DNA of 64,000 nt from a virus. This document shows positions 30,690-39,335 of the stretch, piece by piece (the first letter of the stretch is position 1; every line of letters begins with the position of its first letter). The stretch spans positions 1 to 64,000 of IMG/VR virus record IMGVR_UViG_3300009183_000095. One strand, given 5' to 3'. The notes under the pieces are model-generated. The model was not told the DNA's origin. It did no database searches and was given only the letters and a program-made list of their open reading frames with translations. A program made the translations under genes and the position numbers.

Positions 30690-31103
30690 TTATACCTTTT
30701 CCCACCAAAAGTCTATCCAATTGGTTATGATTTGTCTATCAATCATCCATCCCCAATAATTCGGCTTAAATGATTGACCGGAGTTATAAACGAGGCTTGC
30801 AGTGTCTACATGACCATGAATAGCTATAATTTCCTGCATCGTCTGACCTGTATCAACTATATCATCAACGAGCAATATTTTATCGTTTAACTTAAATCCT
30901 AAATCAATTACAGTGGGTTCATTCTTTGACCAATGTAACGCTTGAAAGGGGATGTTCATTTTATGGCTTAATGCCACAGCAGGTATTACACCCCCTCTTG
31001 CAATACCTACAATACAATCATATTTTTTACCTGATTTTTCTACACTCTCAGCTATTCGATTTACATCACGTGTAAATGCTTCAAAGTTATAAAATAAGTT
31101 CAT
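30690..31103 (-). CDS. Purine-type phosphoribosyltransferase
   Basis: A 137-residue PRTase fold enzyme. The PRPP loop is KILLVDDIVDTGQTM near 75-89, and the N-terminal IVGIARGGVIPAVALS near 34-49 holds the pyrophosphate loop. It resembles xanthine or hypoxanthine-guanine phosphoribosyltransferases. It starts on the QueE stop (TAATG) and lies before QueD, inside the deazaguanine operon. Salvage of the guanine that DpdA releases is an attractive guess. An ATG 12 bases further up is possible. Confidence 0.75.
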   Translation of the reverse strand: MNLFYNFEAFTRDVNRIAESVEKSGKKYDCIVGIARGGVIPAVALSHKMNIPFQALHWSKNEPTVIDLGFKLNDKILLVDDIVDTGQTMQEIIAIHGHVDTASLVYNSGQSFKPNYWGWMIDRQIITNWIDFWWEKV

Positions 31104-31957
31104 TAAGTACCCCATTCATTTTTAAAGAGAGGCACTTGTAGTCTATCAGAATATCTGAAACCTTTTTTCATTGCAAGATCTGCAACAGCTCTGTTGTTCA
31201 TATGGTATACAGACTCTACACCACCAACAGGCATCAAATAAACCGGTCCATTAAAGCCATAGTCACGATATGCCTCAACCGCGCGACTTGCTTCATCTGC
31301 ATCTTCTTGTGTTGCTACTACAAACTTCAGATAGGTATAGCCAATGCCACTATAAGCGGATACTACCTTTGGTTGAATTGCTTCTTCCCATGACTCACCT
31401 GATACAGATAGTTTAGGTGATACGGAGAAGGTAAGGCTGCTATATTCTCTATCGTTAACGAAAGTCCATTCGTTAAGATATTCTTTAAGAGAATCAGAGA
31501 GAGGTTGAGTACCGTTAGTTTCAAACGTTAACTCTTTTAGACCCCTCATACATGGCTGTAGTAGAAGGTCAGGGTATGCACGTTGCCAACCCAGTAGAGG
31601 TTCACCGCCGGTGATTACGAGATGTTCGTCTTTCCATTCCTTGTGCGGTAGAAGATCAACAATTGAAGTGGCAAGACTATCAACAGGTACAACAGGGCTA
31701 AGATGCTTAAAGCGCACATCCCAGCTAGCATAACTATCACACCCGGTAGATACCAAAGGGAGTGCTTTATACTCTGTGTAATTTTCGGGGTTGATTTTAA
31801 GGTGCTCATCACTTTTTTGTCCTTTCGGCATACCAAAACCTGAGCATGTGAAGTTACATCCAAATGTTCTTAGGAACACGGACGGGACGCCCATATAGCG
31901 ACCTTCACCTTGAATGGAGTAGAATAACTCCGCGACTTTAAGTTTCTGCAATCTCAT
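31103..31957 (-). CDS. queE: 7-carboxy-7-deazaguanine synthase QueE
   Basis: A 284-residue radical SAM enzyme. ELFYSIQGEGRYMGVPSVFL is the family start. The iron-sulphur cysteines appear as Cys34 and Cys38 (GCNFTCSGFGMP) and Cys73 (TGCDSYASWD), so the third ligand is displaced by a 34-residue insertion, a form I know from phage QueE. VITGGEPLLGW follows near 115. It converts carboxytetrahydropterin to 7-carboxy-7-deazaguanine. It overlaps the deformylase gene by 20 bases. Confidence 0.92.
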   Translation of the reverse strand: MRLQKLKVAELFYSIQGEGRYMGVPSVFLRTFGCNFTCSGFGMPKGQKSDEHLKINPENYTEYKALPLVSTGCDSYASWDVRFKHLSPVVPVDSLATSIVDLLPHKEWKDEHLVITGGEPLLGWQRAYPDLLLQPCMRGLKELTFETNGTQPLSDSLKEYLNEWTFVNDREYSSLTFSVSPKLSVSGESWEEAIQPKVVSAYSGIGYTYLKFVVATQEDADEASRAVEAYRDYGFNGPVYLMPVGGVESVYHMNNRAVADLAMKKGFRYSDRLQVPLFKNEWGT

Positions 31958-32561
31958 CTCCTAGTTTACGTGGAAGGGCACGTGATAAGTTATGTAGGCT
32001 ACCTACAGCTCTTTTCACTTGTCTGTCTCGAATTTTTTTCTGTCTTAACGCTCTATCTAAAAGTAGTTTATGAGCTCTTGTAGTATAGTCTATTCCATTT
32101 AAATGATCCAGCTCATGTAGGATACACCTGGCTGTCATACCAATAAACTTCTCCGTTACAGTCTCTCCTGTGTACTTGGTATAACGTACTTTGATAATAG
32201 CTGGGCGTTTAATTTTAACAAAGAACCCTGGGCGAGATAAGCACCCCTCCTCTAGGGAATTCTCTTCCATGGATGTATCAATTAATTTAGGATTAAACAA
32301 TGCAAGAGGGGCTTGTGAATGTAATACAAACACACTATAAGGAATGCCTACTTGATTGGCTGCTAATCCTAGCCCGTTATACTTTGACATAGTAGCAATT
32401 AAATTATTTGCTAACTCGGCAGGGTTCATAGGAGGGTTTTTAAAATCAAATCTCTCCGTAGGCTTATGCAGTATAGGATTAGTACAAGGTAGTACATCGT
32501 AAATAGTTGGCTCCGGAGGCTTGGGAGCATCTACTATTTCATAATTCATTGTTTCAGTCAT
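31938..32561 (-). CDS. def: Peptide deformylase
   Basis: A 207-residue iron or zinc hydrolase that removes the formyl group from new proteins. All three motifs are present: GLGLAANQVG (63-72), EEGCLS (104-109) and HELDH (149-153). The C-terminal 40 residues are very basic. Phage deformylases are known in T4-like cyanophages and others. It stands between gp46 and QueE. Confidence 0.93.
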   Translation of the reverse strand: MTETMNYEIVDAPKPPEPTIYDVLPCTNPILHKPTERFDFKNPPMNPAELANNLIATMSKYNGLGLAANQVGIPYSVFVLHSQAPLALFNPKLIDTSMEENSLEEGCLSRPGFFVKIKRPAIIKVRYTKYTGETVTEKFIGMTARCILHELDHLNGIDYTTRAHKLLLDRALRQKKIRDRQVKRAVGSLHNLSRALPRKLGDEIAET

Positions 32562-34273
32562 TGTGATATCCTCGAAAAGTTCTTATGTTTCTCAAACTTA
32601 ATTACACTGTCAAACTTATCAAACAGCTGATCACCTTTGTGACTAATAATAAAAATATTAGTATCACCGGTAATAGTGCTGATGATCTTTAAAAACTCGT
32701 CTGTGCCAGCGTTATCCAAAGACGAGTCAAACACTTCATCCATTATGAGAAGATTAGTACTAGCACTATTGCGAAGCTTAGCCACAGCTCTCCAGGTAAA
32801 TAGTAGAGCCAAGTCAATTCGCATCTTCTCACCCTCTGAAAAACTCTCGTAACTAAATTCATCTCTAAACCTCGACTTTATCTTCTCTTCAAAATTTTCA
32901 TTCAATTCAAAGTTAACAAAGAAGTCCATGGCCGCCAGGTACTTGTTGATCAACTTATTCATTACTGGAATATATTGTTTAATAATTTTAGTTTTAATGC
33001 CAGAATCTTTTAATAATAACTGTGCTACATCCAACACTCCTTTATCAGTTACAAGATCTTCTTTGAGTTTAATCATATCACCTAACTCAATTTTTAACTG
33101 TTTTAATTCATCAGAAGTGTCTTCATTAGATGTATTACTACCTTGTAGCTTAACTATTTCATTTTTAATATCTGTTATGAATTGGTTCCAGGTCGTAACC
33201 TGTACATTTAAGTTAGATATTTGTTGATTACAAGTGGATATGTCATTTAATATATTATTGATAGTCTCTAGACGGGTATTAAGAGCACAATACTCTTCCT
33301 CAAGTTTGGTTTTTCCTTCATTGATTTCAGTAACTTGGGTAGTGTCTCGTTCAATAATCTCTTGTTTATGCGAATGTTCAATCCCCTGGCGGCATGTTGG
33401 ACAATCGTTATGTTCTTGAAAGAACGAAAGTTCTTTTTCAAGCTTGCTAAGTCGTTGATCAATCTGGGCGCCCAAGGTATCCAACTTTTTGATTTTTTGC
33501 CGTACTGAATCTTTATCAGAAATAGAATGATTGGCAATTTCAAGTAATTTTGAAATTCTATTGATGTCACTGTTCGCTGTTTGAATTTGACCATTGTATT
33601 CCTCGATCTTTTCTTCTTTCTGCTTTATTATTTCATCAGTATTGGCTTTGAGTACATTAATATGTTTCTTTAATATAACAATCTTCTCACCATTAGATTT
33701 AATATTATAGTCAGTATCGGTAATAGAATTTCTATTCTCTGTTACTTTTTCTTTAAGTAATGTATTCATTGTAGAGAAAATCTGAATATCTAATAGGTCC
33801 TCAATCACCTCTCTTCTATGCATTGCTGACAACTGCATGAACGGAACAAACGATGCACTACCTAATACTACAATTTGACTAAATGACTTATGATTGAGAC
33901 GGAGAATATTTCTCTCGAACATCTCTTGATACTCTTTTGACTCAGCATCTTGGTTGAGCATATTACCGTCTTGGTAAATTTCAAACAAAGTCGGCTTGAT
34001 GCCTCTCTTAATAGTAAAGTTTCTTTTACCAATAGAAAAATCCAGATGAACTTCTAAGCCCTTCTGGTTAATGGCATTTACTAGTTGAGGTTTATTAATC
34101 TTACGAAACGGCTTACCGTATAAAGCAAACGATAAAGCATCTAAGATGGTAGACTTACCCGCACCATTCTCACCTACTATTAACGTTGACTTAGTCTTTG
34201 TGAAATCAATCTCTGTGAAAGTATTTCCAGTTGATAGAAAGTTCTTCCACTTAATATTTTTGAAATAAATCAT
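32558..34273 (-). CDS. 46: Recombination endonuclease subunit gp46 (Rad50-like)
   Basis: A 571-residue SMC-type ATPase. Walker A GENGAGKST is at 34-42, the zinc hook NDCPTCRQG lies in the middle of the coiled coil, signature SFSEGEKMRIDLALLF near 480-495 and Walker B LLIMDEVFDSSLD near 510-522. It works with gp47 to resect DNA ends. Length matches T4 gp46 (560). Confidence 0.93.
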   Translation of the reverse strand: MIYFKNIKWKNFLSTGNTFTEIDFTKTKSTLIVGENGAGKSTILDALSFALYGKPFRKINKPQLVNAINQKGLEVHLDFSIGKRNFTIKRGIKPTLFEIYQDGNMLNQDAESKEYQEMFERNILRLNHKSFSQIVVLGSASFVPFMQLSAMHRREVIEDLLDIQIFSTMNTLLKEKVTENRNSITDTDYNIKSNGEKIVILKKHINVLKANTDEIIKQKEEKIEEYNGQIQTANSDINRISKLLEIANHSISDKDSVRQKIKKLDTLGAQIDQRLSKLEKELSFFQEHNDCPTCRQGIEHSHKQEIIERDTTQVTEINEGKTKLEEEYCALNTRLETINNILNDISTCNQQISNLNVQVTTWNQFITDIKNEIVKLQGSNTSNEDTSDELKQLKIELGDMIKLKEDLVTDKGVLDVAQLLLKDSGIKTKIIKQYIPVMNKLINKYLAAMDFFVNFELNENFEEKIKSRFRDEFSYESFSEGEKMRIDLALLFTWRAVAKLRNSASTNLLIMDEVFDSSLDNAGTDEFLKIISTITGDTNIFIISHKGDQLFDKFDSVIKFEKHKNFSRISQ

Positions 34274-34752
34274 GCACTAAACCACTCCGGTATCGGTCTG
34301 TTGGTCCATCTTGCAAAAGATGCTTTAGCCCCAACGTAATAATTTTTATATGATTGAATTGTACTTTGGTGTTTGTACTCATCAGGCATGGCGGGAGGTG
34401 GATCTGACCACTCTGCATTAACTATATTGGAGGGAGGGTCGTAGAGGATGTTAATTAGTCCTTCACGCTCTACCTTATGCACCTTACCATATCGATGAGT
34501 ATACTCCTTACACAACTCCCTTAACAACATCCATAACCAATTATAATGTTCTTTATTGGTCCTCACCCATACAGCCGATGGATGATTTTTATGGGTCAAT
34601 TTATAGATAGGCTTTATTACCTGATCTCCATCTAGCATATGATGGGCGTTAGATAGAAGTTGTGCAGTCTCCAATATCATTTTAACAACATGCTTATCAC
34701 AATGTTGTTGTGCACATGTCGCAGGGTCATAATCAAGATAAAATATATTCAC
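34270..34752 (-). CDS. Conserved phage protein between gp46 and gp47
   Basis: A 160-residue protein starting MNIFYLDYDPATCAQQHCDK, with HVVKMILETAQLLSNAHH and KYTHKNHPSAVW-like segments rich in His, Trp and Cys. I know it as a conserved T4-like phage protein with no set function. It overlaps gp46 by four bases and lies three bases after gp47. Confidence 0.75.
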   Translation of the reverse strand: MNIFYLDYDPATCAQQHCDKHVVKMILETAQLLSNAHHMLDGDQVIKPIYKLTHKNHPSAVWVRTNKEHYNWLWMLLRELCKEYTHRYGKVHKVEREGLINILYDPPSNIVNAEWSDPPPAMPDEYKHQSTIQSYKNYYVGAKASFARWTNRPIPEWFSA

Positions 34753-34755
34753 GGA

Positions 34756-35814
34756 TTACTCCAATGTTAATGCCTCATTGTATAGACTTCTTAATAAATT
34801 TTCCAGCTTTTGTTTGTCAGCTTTAAGTTCTAACTGATCTACGTACTTGTTAAGGATAGTCAGAGTATCTTCTGCCTCGTTAACTATGTCCTCGTCATCC
34901 TCTAAATTTAAGTTCAAATGATCCTCAACAACTTGTAGATCAACCACTCCGGCCTTTTCCAGTCTATCGATGTACATATCAAACCAGGTGGGGTTAATTT
35001 TATTGGTAACAATTACTTTAACAATACAACCTTTATACTGACTAAGGTCCATGGATACAATTTCAGTCATCGTAGCATTGATATCATCGTACCATACTTT
35101 ATGGAACATCTCAAATGGATTCTTTATAAATTGTAACTCTCTTGTTTCTGTATCCAGTATATGAAAACCTTTTGGATCAGACCAATCAGACCAAGTCATC
35201 TCATAAGGCGTACCGGTATAGGTGATATTACGTCTTGTGGAGCGGTGGTGGTAGTGACCAGATATAACAAGGTCGAACTTATCAAATATACTAGGATCAA
35301 GCCCCTCATCGTTTACTGCTCCTTTGTACATCTCAAACCCTTGTATCTCAAAATGACCGCAAACGATTTGAGCTTTTGATTTATGTAACGCATCTATTAC
35401 TACATTATAGTTGTCATTACAAATCCATGGAACAGTAAGAATATCTACTCCGTCAAATTCTAGCAGGGTAGGTTCGTTAATACACTTTATGTTGTGATAC
35501 TCACCTAATAGTAGATTGGGTGAGTTAACATCATTGGTATTCTTAAAGTAAGTATCGTGATTGCCTGTCAATAAACAAGCAGTATACTCGTTGTTGATTC
35601 GTTCAAAGAAGTACTCTTTTGCACCACTCAACGTATTGAAGTTAATAAACTTTCTTCTATCAAATACATCACCTAACTGAATGATGTGAAGGATGTTATT
35701 TTTTTCTAGATAGGGAAAGAACACTTCGTTGTAGAATTTACGGAAGTGTTCTTGAAATATTGGACTATCACCTCTAGCCCCAAAATGTGTATCACCTAGG
35801 ATTGCTATCTTCAT
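34756..35814 (-). CDS. 47: Recombination endonuclease subunit gp47 (Mre11-like)
   Basis: A 352-residue metallophosphoesterase nuclease. ILGDTHFGARGD, QLGDVFDRRKF, LTGNHDTYF, VCGHFEIQG and SGHYHHRS are the metal-binding motifs in order. It pairs with gp46 in double-strand break resection. Length matches T4 gp47 (339). It overlaps gp55 by 23 bases. Confidence 0.93.
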   Translation of the reverse strand: MKIAILGDTHFGARGDSPIFQEHFRKFYNEVFFPYLEKNNILHIIQLGDVFDRRKFINFNTLSGAKEYFFERINNEYTACLLTGNHDTYFKNTNDVNSPNLLLGEYHNIKCINEPTLLEFDGVDILTVPWICNDNYNVVIDALHKSKAQIVCGHFEIQGFEMYKGAVNDEGLDPSIFDKFDLVISGHYHHRSTRRNITYTGTPYEMTWSDWSDPKGFHILDTETRELQFIKNPFEMFHKVWYDDINATMTEIVSMDLSQYKGCIVKVIVTNKINPTWFDMYIDRLEKAGVVDLQVVEDHLNLNLEDDEDIVNEAEDTLTILNKYVDQLELKADKQKLENLLRSLYNEALTLE

Positions 35815-36382
35815 CTACAATATCCTCGCTTAAAATAATATCGTCATCTTCCATAAACTTTTCGAGACCCTTTTTACGCTTGACTCTTTTCTTATCAAGC
35901 CCTTCCTCAAAGCTTTTAATAAATTCTGAAATACTTTCATTATCTACATCAACATATACAGGTACAAAGTCTCCATCTTCAAACTCACCTTGCTCTACCA
36001 GCGTATTCATAATAAGAGAATTCTCTACTGTCTTGTGCTTGATATAGAGTTGTTTCTTTTCTTTTTGTATTCTTCGAAGAAATGCAAAATAGATAATTTG
36101 CGTAAAGTAAGCAAAAGGATTATTCGATTTATCAGGATCAAAATTATCAATGTAGCAAATACAATTCTCAATTCCATCTGATACCATTTCTTCCCTATAC
36201 GAGTAGTTAATGAAGTTAGGCTTCATAGAGAGTCTATTAGCGATCATTAACATACACTCGCCCAGATACCTAGGTATGACCGGCTTGGGAGTGCTATTCT
36301 TTTTTGATTCGATGACGGCGTTTCGATATTCTACTATCGACGCAAGCATCAACTTGTTATCTACGTAATGGTTATCTGACAT
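35792..36382 (-). CDS. 55: Late transcription sigma factor gp55
   Basis: A 196-residue sigma-like protein. EEMVSDGIENCICYIDNFDP and NNPFAYFTQIIYFAFLRRIQ form the region 2 helix that binds core polymerase and melts the -10. T4 gp55 (185 residues) recognises TATAAATA boxes with gp33 and the clamp gp45; such boxes occur in this window. gp33 was not found here. Confidence 0.88.
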   Translation of the reverse strand: MSDNHYVDNKLMLASIVEYRNAVIESKKNSTPKPVIPRYLGECMLMIANRLSMKPNFINYSYREEMVSDGIENCICYIDNFDPDKSNNPFAYFTQIIYFAFLRRIQKEKKQLYIKHKTVENSLIMNTLVEQGEFEDGDFVPVYVDVDNESISEFIKSFEEGLDKKRVKRKKGLEKFMEDDDIILSEDIVDEDSNPR

Positions 36383-36407
36383 TTATACTTTCACTTTCAA
36401 CAGAGTT

Positions 36408-36436
36408 ATTATAATGGTACATAAAATAAAAATCAA
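36408..36436 (-). promoter_or_regulatory. Sigma70-like promoter of gp55
   Basis: TTGATT, 17 bases, TATAAT on the minus strand, in the gap after the Lsm-like gene and 26 bases before the gp55 start. Confidence 0.75.
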
Positions 36437-36438
36437 CT

Positions 36439-36834
36439 TTAATTAATTGTCACACGACCTTTAATTCTTTCGACCATGGCCATAGTAGCTTCTACTTCTT
36501 CTTCTGACATCTCTACAGGCTGAGCGGCATCATTTAATTCTTCATTGATCATTTTGTCAACGTTTTCTTGAATGACTCTTAATGCGTTATCATAGTAGTT
36601 AAGCATACCTTTTTTAGGTATAGCAATTGCAATAATATGACCACGATCAAAGGTAATGTCTTGATCGTCAGCAAAGGGAATGAACCGTTGAATTGATACT
36701 GAAGGGGTATGGTTGGGGCTCTTCATGAAGTAGTTCAACTGTAGGGGATTTGTTACGTCAATGTGGGTTGTGTTGGAATTGCTTATCACACCGACAATCT
36801 CGGCACCACTAGATAATTTGATTAAGGATACCAT
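36439..36834 (-). CDS. Lsm-like small phage protein, paralogue 2
   Basis: A 131-residue protein with LIKLSSGAEIVGVI at 4-17, QRFIPFADDQDITFDRGHII in the middle and an acidic helical tail. The order of motifs follows the protein at 17521-17841. The start overlaps the UvsW gene by 26 bases. Possible Sm-like RNA-binding protein (inference). Confidence 0.6.
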   Translation of the reverse strand: MVSLIKLSSGAEIVGVISNSNTTHIDVTNPLQLNYFMKSPNHTPSVSIQRFIPFADDQDITFDRGHIIAIAIPKKGMLNYYDNALRVIQENVDKMINEELNDAAQPVEMSEEEVEATMAMVERIKGRVTIN

Positions 36835-38293
36835 CGTTACTCCTGAGATTTACTGAGTATATTTTATAATTAAATTTTTCTTCATTGTATATCTTCATTC
36901 TTTCAGCGAAGTGAAGTAGTGTATGATTCTTTTTTGTTTTCCAACTCAAATCATCAGCTAGGTCATACAGTACAGCCTCCGTTTTAAAGTCACCTTTACG
37001 AAGACCTCGCCCTATAGATTGCAGTGTTCTAATTCTAGATTTGCTGGGGCTGGCAAATATAATATTATGTAGGTTACGTATATTTACACCAGTACTGAAC
37101 GTACCATAAGAAGCTACTATGATTGCTTTCTTTTCTTGCTCTACCGCTTGTCTAATATCTTCTCTTTTAAACCCATCTACAGTACCGTCTACATAGAATA
37201 CTTTATTGTTATCAGAACCAGCGAGAATCAGTTTAAACAGGTTCTGTCCTTGATCTATAGTCTTGAATAAGACTAGTGTGTTCCCTTTGAGAGACAAGGA
37301 GAGATTACGGATAAACTCATTTCTCTCTACACTCTTGGCTAAGAAGTCCGTCTCTGTAGGGTAATCACAACCTTTGTATTGTTGCTTAATGCTGTCTTCA
37401 TAATTTAGAACTATGGCTCTAATATTAAGTTCGGATAGATGCTTCTGTTCTATAAGCTCAGCTGTAGTGGTTACTCTTCTAGTTGTGCCAAAAAGACCTT
37501 GTAATACTAGCTCATGGGTTTGTGATCCATCTAAGGTACCAGTGAATCCAAACCTATATGGACAATCAACTAGTTTAGTAAGTATATCGGTCAGGCATTT
37601 TGCTTTGAATAGATGAGCTTCATCTCCTATTACACAATGGTATTGCTCAAACCATTCCTTTGGTAACTTGTATATGGATTGCCAAGTAGTTACGACGAAT
37701 GGTTGATCAGTATCTTTTTCTTGACCTGAAAATATTTTATGTACTTTACCTTTAACTAGTCCATAGTCTTCAAAGTCAGATGCCATTTGATGTACAAGGG
37801 AGGTAGTAGGTACTACTATGAGAACTTTTTTCTTTTTAGACTCATACAATCTACATAACAAGTAAATAATTAGTGACTTACCTGATGCGGTGGGAGATAA
37901 TAATAATGCACGCTTCTTTCTTACGGCGTGAGTGAAGGCTTCTAGCTGGTAATCTCTTGGAGTTTTATTGGTGGGTAGTTTAAGTTTTTTACAGAACTTT
38001 TCTACCTCAGCAAGAGAAATATTTTGATCACCAAAATCACTTCCTTCATGATATGTAATTTCGTATTCTCTTTCTTTACAGAAATTTTCTACATGCTCTC
38101 TTAACCCAGCATACACCAAGTGTGTAGCAGTAGAAAATAATCTTATCTTACCATCCCATACTCTTCTCTTGTATGCTGGAGAAAAGCGTGCACCGGGTAC
38201 GGCAAAAGTAAAGTACTCAGAAAGCTCTCTTGCGATGTCTTGTTCGCAGTGAACTTTAATATAAACTTCTGAATACTTCTCTATTGATATCAT
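36809..38293 (-). CDS. uvsW: DNA helicase UvsW
   Basis: A 494-residue superfamily 2 helicase that remodels branched DNA and R-loops. Walker A SPTASGKS near 132-139, VIGDEAHLF near 222-230, FTGTLDG near 254-260, and ASYGTFSTGVNI and SIGRGLRKG in the C-terminal half. The N-terminal 90 residues are the UvsW substrate domain. Length matches T4 UvsW (503). It overlaps UvsY by four bases. Confidence 0.93.
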   Translation of the reverse strand: MISIEKYSEVYIKVHCEQDIARELSEYFTFAVPGARFSPAYKRRVWDGKIRLFSTATHLVYAGLREHVENFCKEREYEITYHEGSDFGDQNISLAEVEKFCKKLKLPTNKTPRDYQLEAFTHAVRKKRALLLSPTASGKSLIIYLLCRLYESKKKKVLIVVPTTSLVHQMASDFEDYGLVKGKVHKIFSGQEKDTDQPFVVTTWQSIYKLPKEWFEQYHCVIGDEAHLFKAKCLTDILTKLVDCPYRFGFTGTLDGSQTHELVLQGLFGTTRRVTTTAELIEQKHLSELNIRAIVLNYEDSIKQQYKGCDYPTETDFLAKSVERNEFIRNLSLSLKGNTLVLFKTIDQGQNLFKLILAGSDNNKVFYVDGTVDGFKREDIRQAVEQEKKAIIVASYGTFSTGVNIRNLHNIIFASPSKSRIRTLQSIGRGLRKGDFKTEAVLYDLADDLSWKTKKNHTLLHFAERMKIYNEEKFNYKIYSVNLRSNDGILNQII

Positions 38294-38724
38294 GCACCAA
38301 CCTTAAACTTCTCCCAGTCTACAGCAGCTTTAATCTGATAGCCTCTAGCAGGGAGTGACTTAATTATAGATTCTACAAACTCTACTTTGTCACGTTGTAG
38401 GTCTGCTCTTGCGGAAAGCTTTGCTATGTCAGGATCACTTTCCAAGTACATAGGAATATCTGATCGAAGTATTCTTAGAGGGTTAGGCTCCCAGTGATTG
38501 CTTCTTAGCTCTTCTTCACTGATAGTACCTGCGTAGTATTCGTATTTGAGACGTTTAAGATTAATCATCTGGTACTCAAGCGACCGTAACTGTGTTCGTT
38601 CGGCGGCAAATATTTGATAGTATTTGGAATGCAGTTGAGGGATGCGTAAGGACTCTTCACCTAATTCAGTACGGTCGATGCATGCATCACGTTCCCACAA
38701 TTTTTGAATTTCATCAAGCTTCAT
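38290..38724 (-). CDS. uvsY: Recombination mediator UvsY
   Basis: A 144-residue helical protein. LDEIQKLWERDACIDRTELG at 3-22 and LHSKYYQIFAAERTQL are typical. It helps UvsX replace the single-strand binding protein. Length matches T4 UvsY (137). Promoter TTGATT/TATAAT directly upstream. Confidence 0.9.
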   Translation of the reverse strand: MKLDEIQKLWERDACIDRTELGEESLRIPQLHSKYYQIFAAERTQLRSLEYQMINLKRLKYEYYAGTISEEELRSNHWEPNPLRILRSDIPMYLESDPDIAKLSARADLQRDKVEFVESIIKSLPARGYQIKAAVDWEKFKVGA

Positions 38725-38750
38725 AATTAATCCACGAGTAAATAATGTAT

Positions 38751-38779
38751 ATTATAACTGAAATGAATCTTTAAATCAA
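38751..38779 (-). promoter_or_regulatory. Sigma70-like promoter of UvsY and UvsW
   Basis: TTGATT, 17 bases, TATAAT on the minus strand. The -35 lies inside the last codons of the tube-like gene at 38771-39322. Confidence 0.8.
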
Positions 38780-39322
38780 GTGCTCTATTTCGTATCTCTG
38801 TACATTGAATGACACTGACGCATTAACATAATCTACATCAGTCATAGTAGAGTCAAAGTTAATGTCTGTTAATGTAATTGGATAGATGTCTTTAAAGTTA
38901 ATGTTAACGATTGGATTTTTTGCACTAGATAGAATTGTCAGGGTAGCATCTGAATATACACCCTTACCTGAACCTTGTTGTTGTTGTCCTGTAGCAGTGT
39001 TGCCTCTAGATAGAGCATTACTTTTATATTGATCAAAGTTATCGGGAAAGCCGATTGCTCTAATCCAATTATAAACTTCTAAGTAATTGCGTAGTTCCTC
39101 GTCTACTCTAAATGTAATCTGAAGTATACCGTACGTTAAATGGTCACCAGCAATTGCCAGTTTAGAGAAAGGGGTAGGGACTTGAGTTTCACCCAAAGTC
39201 AAAGACGGAACATTAACCGATTGCACAAAGAAGTTTACCCCTGGCGTTCTTTGGATTTGAAATTTAAATCCTAACGGGGATAAGAAGTTTGAATTAGTAG
39301 GTATATTTGTGATTGCGCTCAT
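38771..39322 (-). CDS. Tail tube-fold protein, gp3- or gp19-like
   Basis: A 183-residue structural protein. LSPLGFKFQIQRTPGVNFFV and PFSKLAIAGDHLTYGILQIT are typical of the T4 tail-tube fold. The place after gp23 and before UvsY matches a tail completion protein called gp3 in related phages; a second gp19-like protein is encoded at 45559-46110. No ribosome binding site is seen: the ATG stands 14 bases after the T-run of a terminator. Confidence 0.75.
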   Translation of the reverse strand: MSAITNIPTNSNFLSPLGFKFQIQRTPGVNFFVQSVNVPSLTLGETQVPTPFSKLAIAGDHLTYGILQITFRVDEELRNYLEVYNWIRAIGFPDNFDQYKSNALSRGNTATGQQQQGSGKGVYSDATLTILSSAKNPIVNINFKDIYPITLTDINFDSTMTDVDYVNASVSFNVQRYEIEHLI

Positions 39323-39335
39323 ACGATTATTTAGG

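Noticed and set aside
30688-30700. TATAAT-like -10 before queD
   Set aside because: No -35 at a suitable distance and no extended -10; it lies at the end of the phosphoribosyltransferase gene.
31103-31957. QueE as a pyruvate formate-lyase or NrdG activating enzyme
   Set aside because: The start FYSIQGEG and the CDSYASWD motif are those of QueE, and all partner genes of the pathway are nearby.
32928-33419. Plus-strand frames inside gp46
   Set aside because: Shadows of the long coiled-coil gene in the opposite frame.
39328-39335. CCTAAATA as a late promoter box for the tube-like gene
   Set aside because: Only six of eight bases match and the box is seven bases from the ATG, so transcription would start inside the gene.
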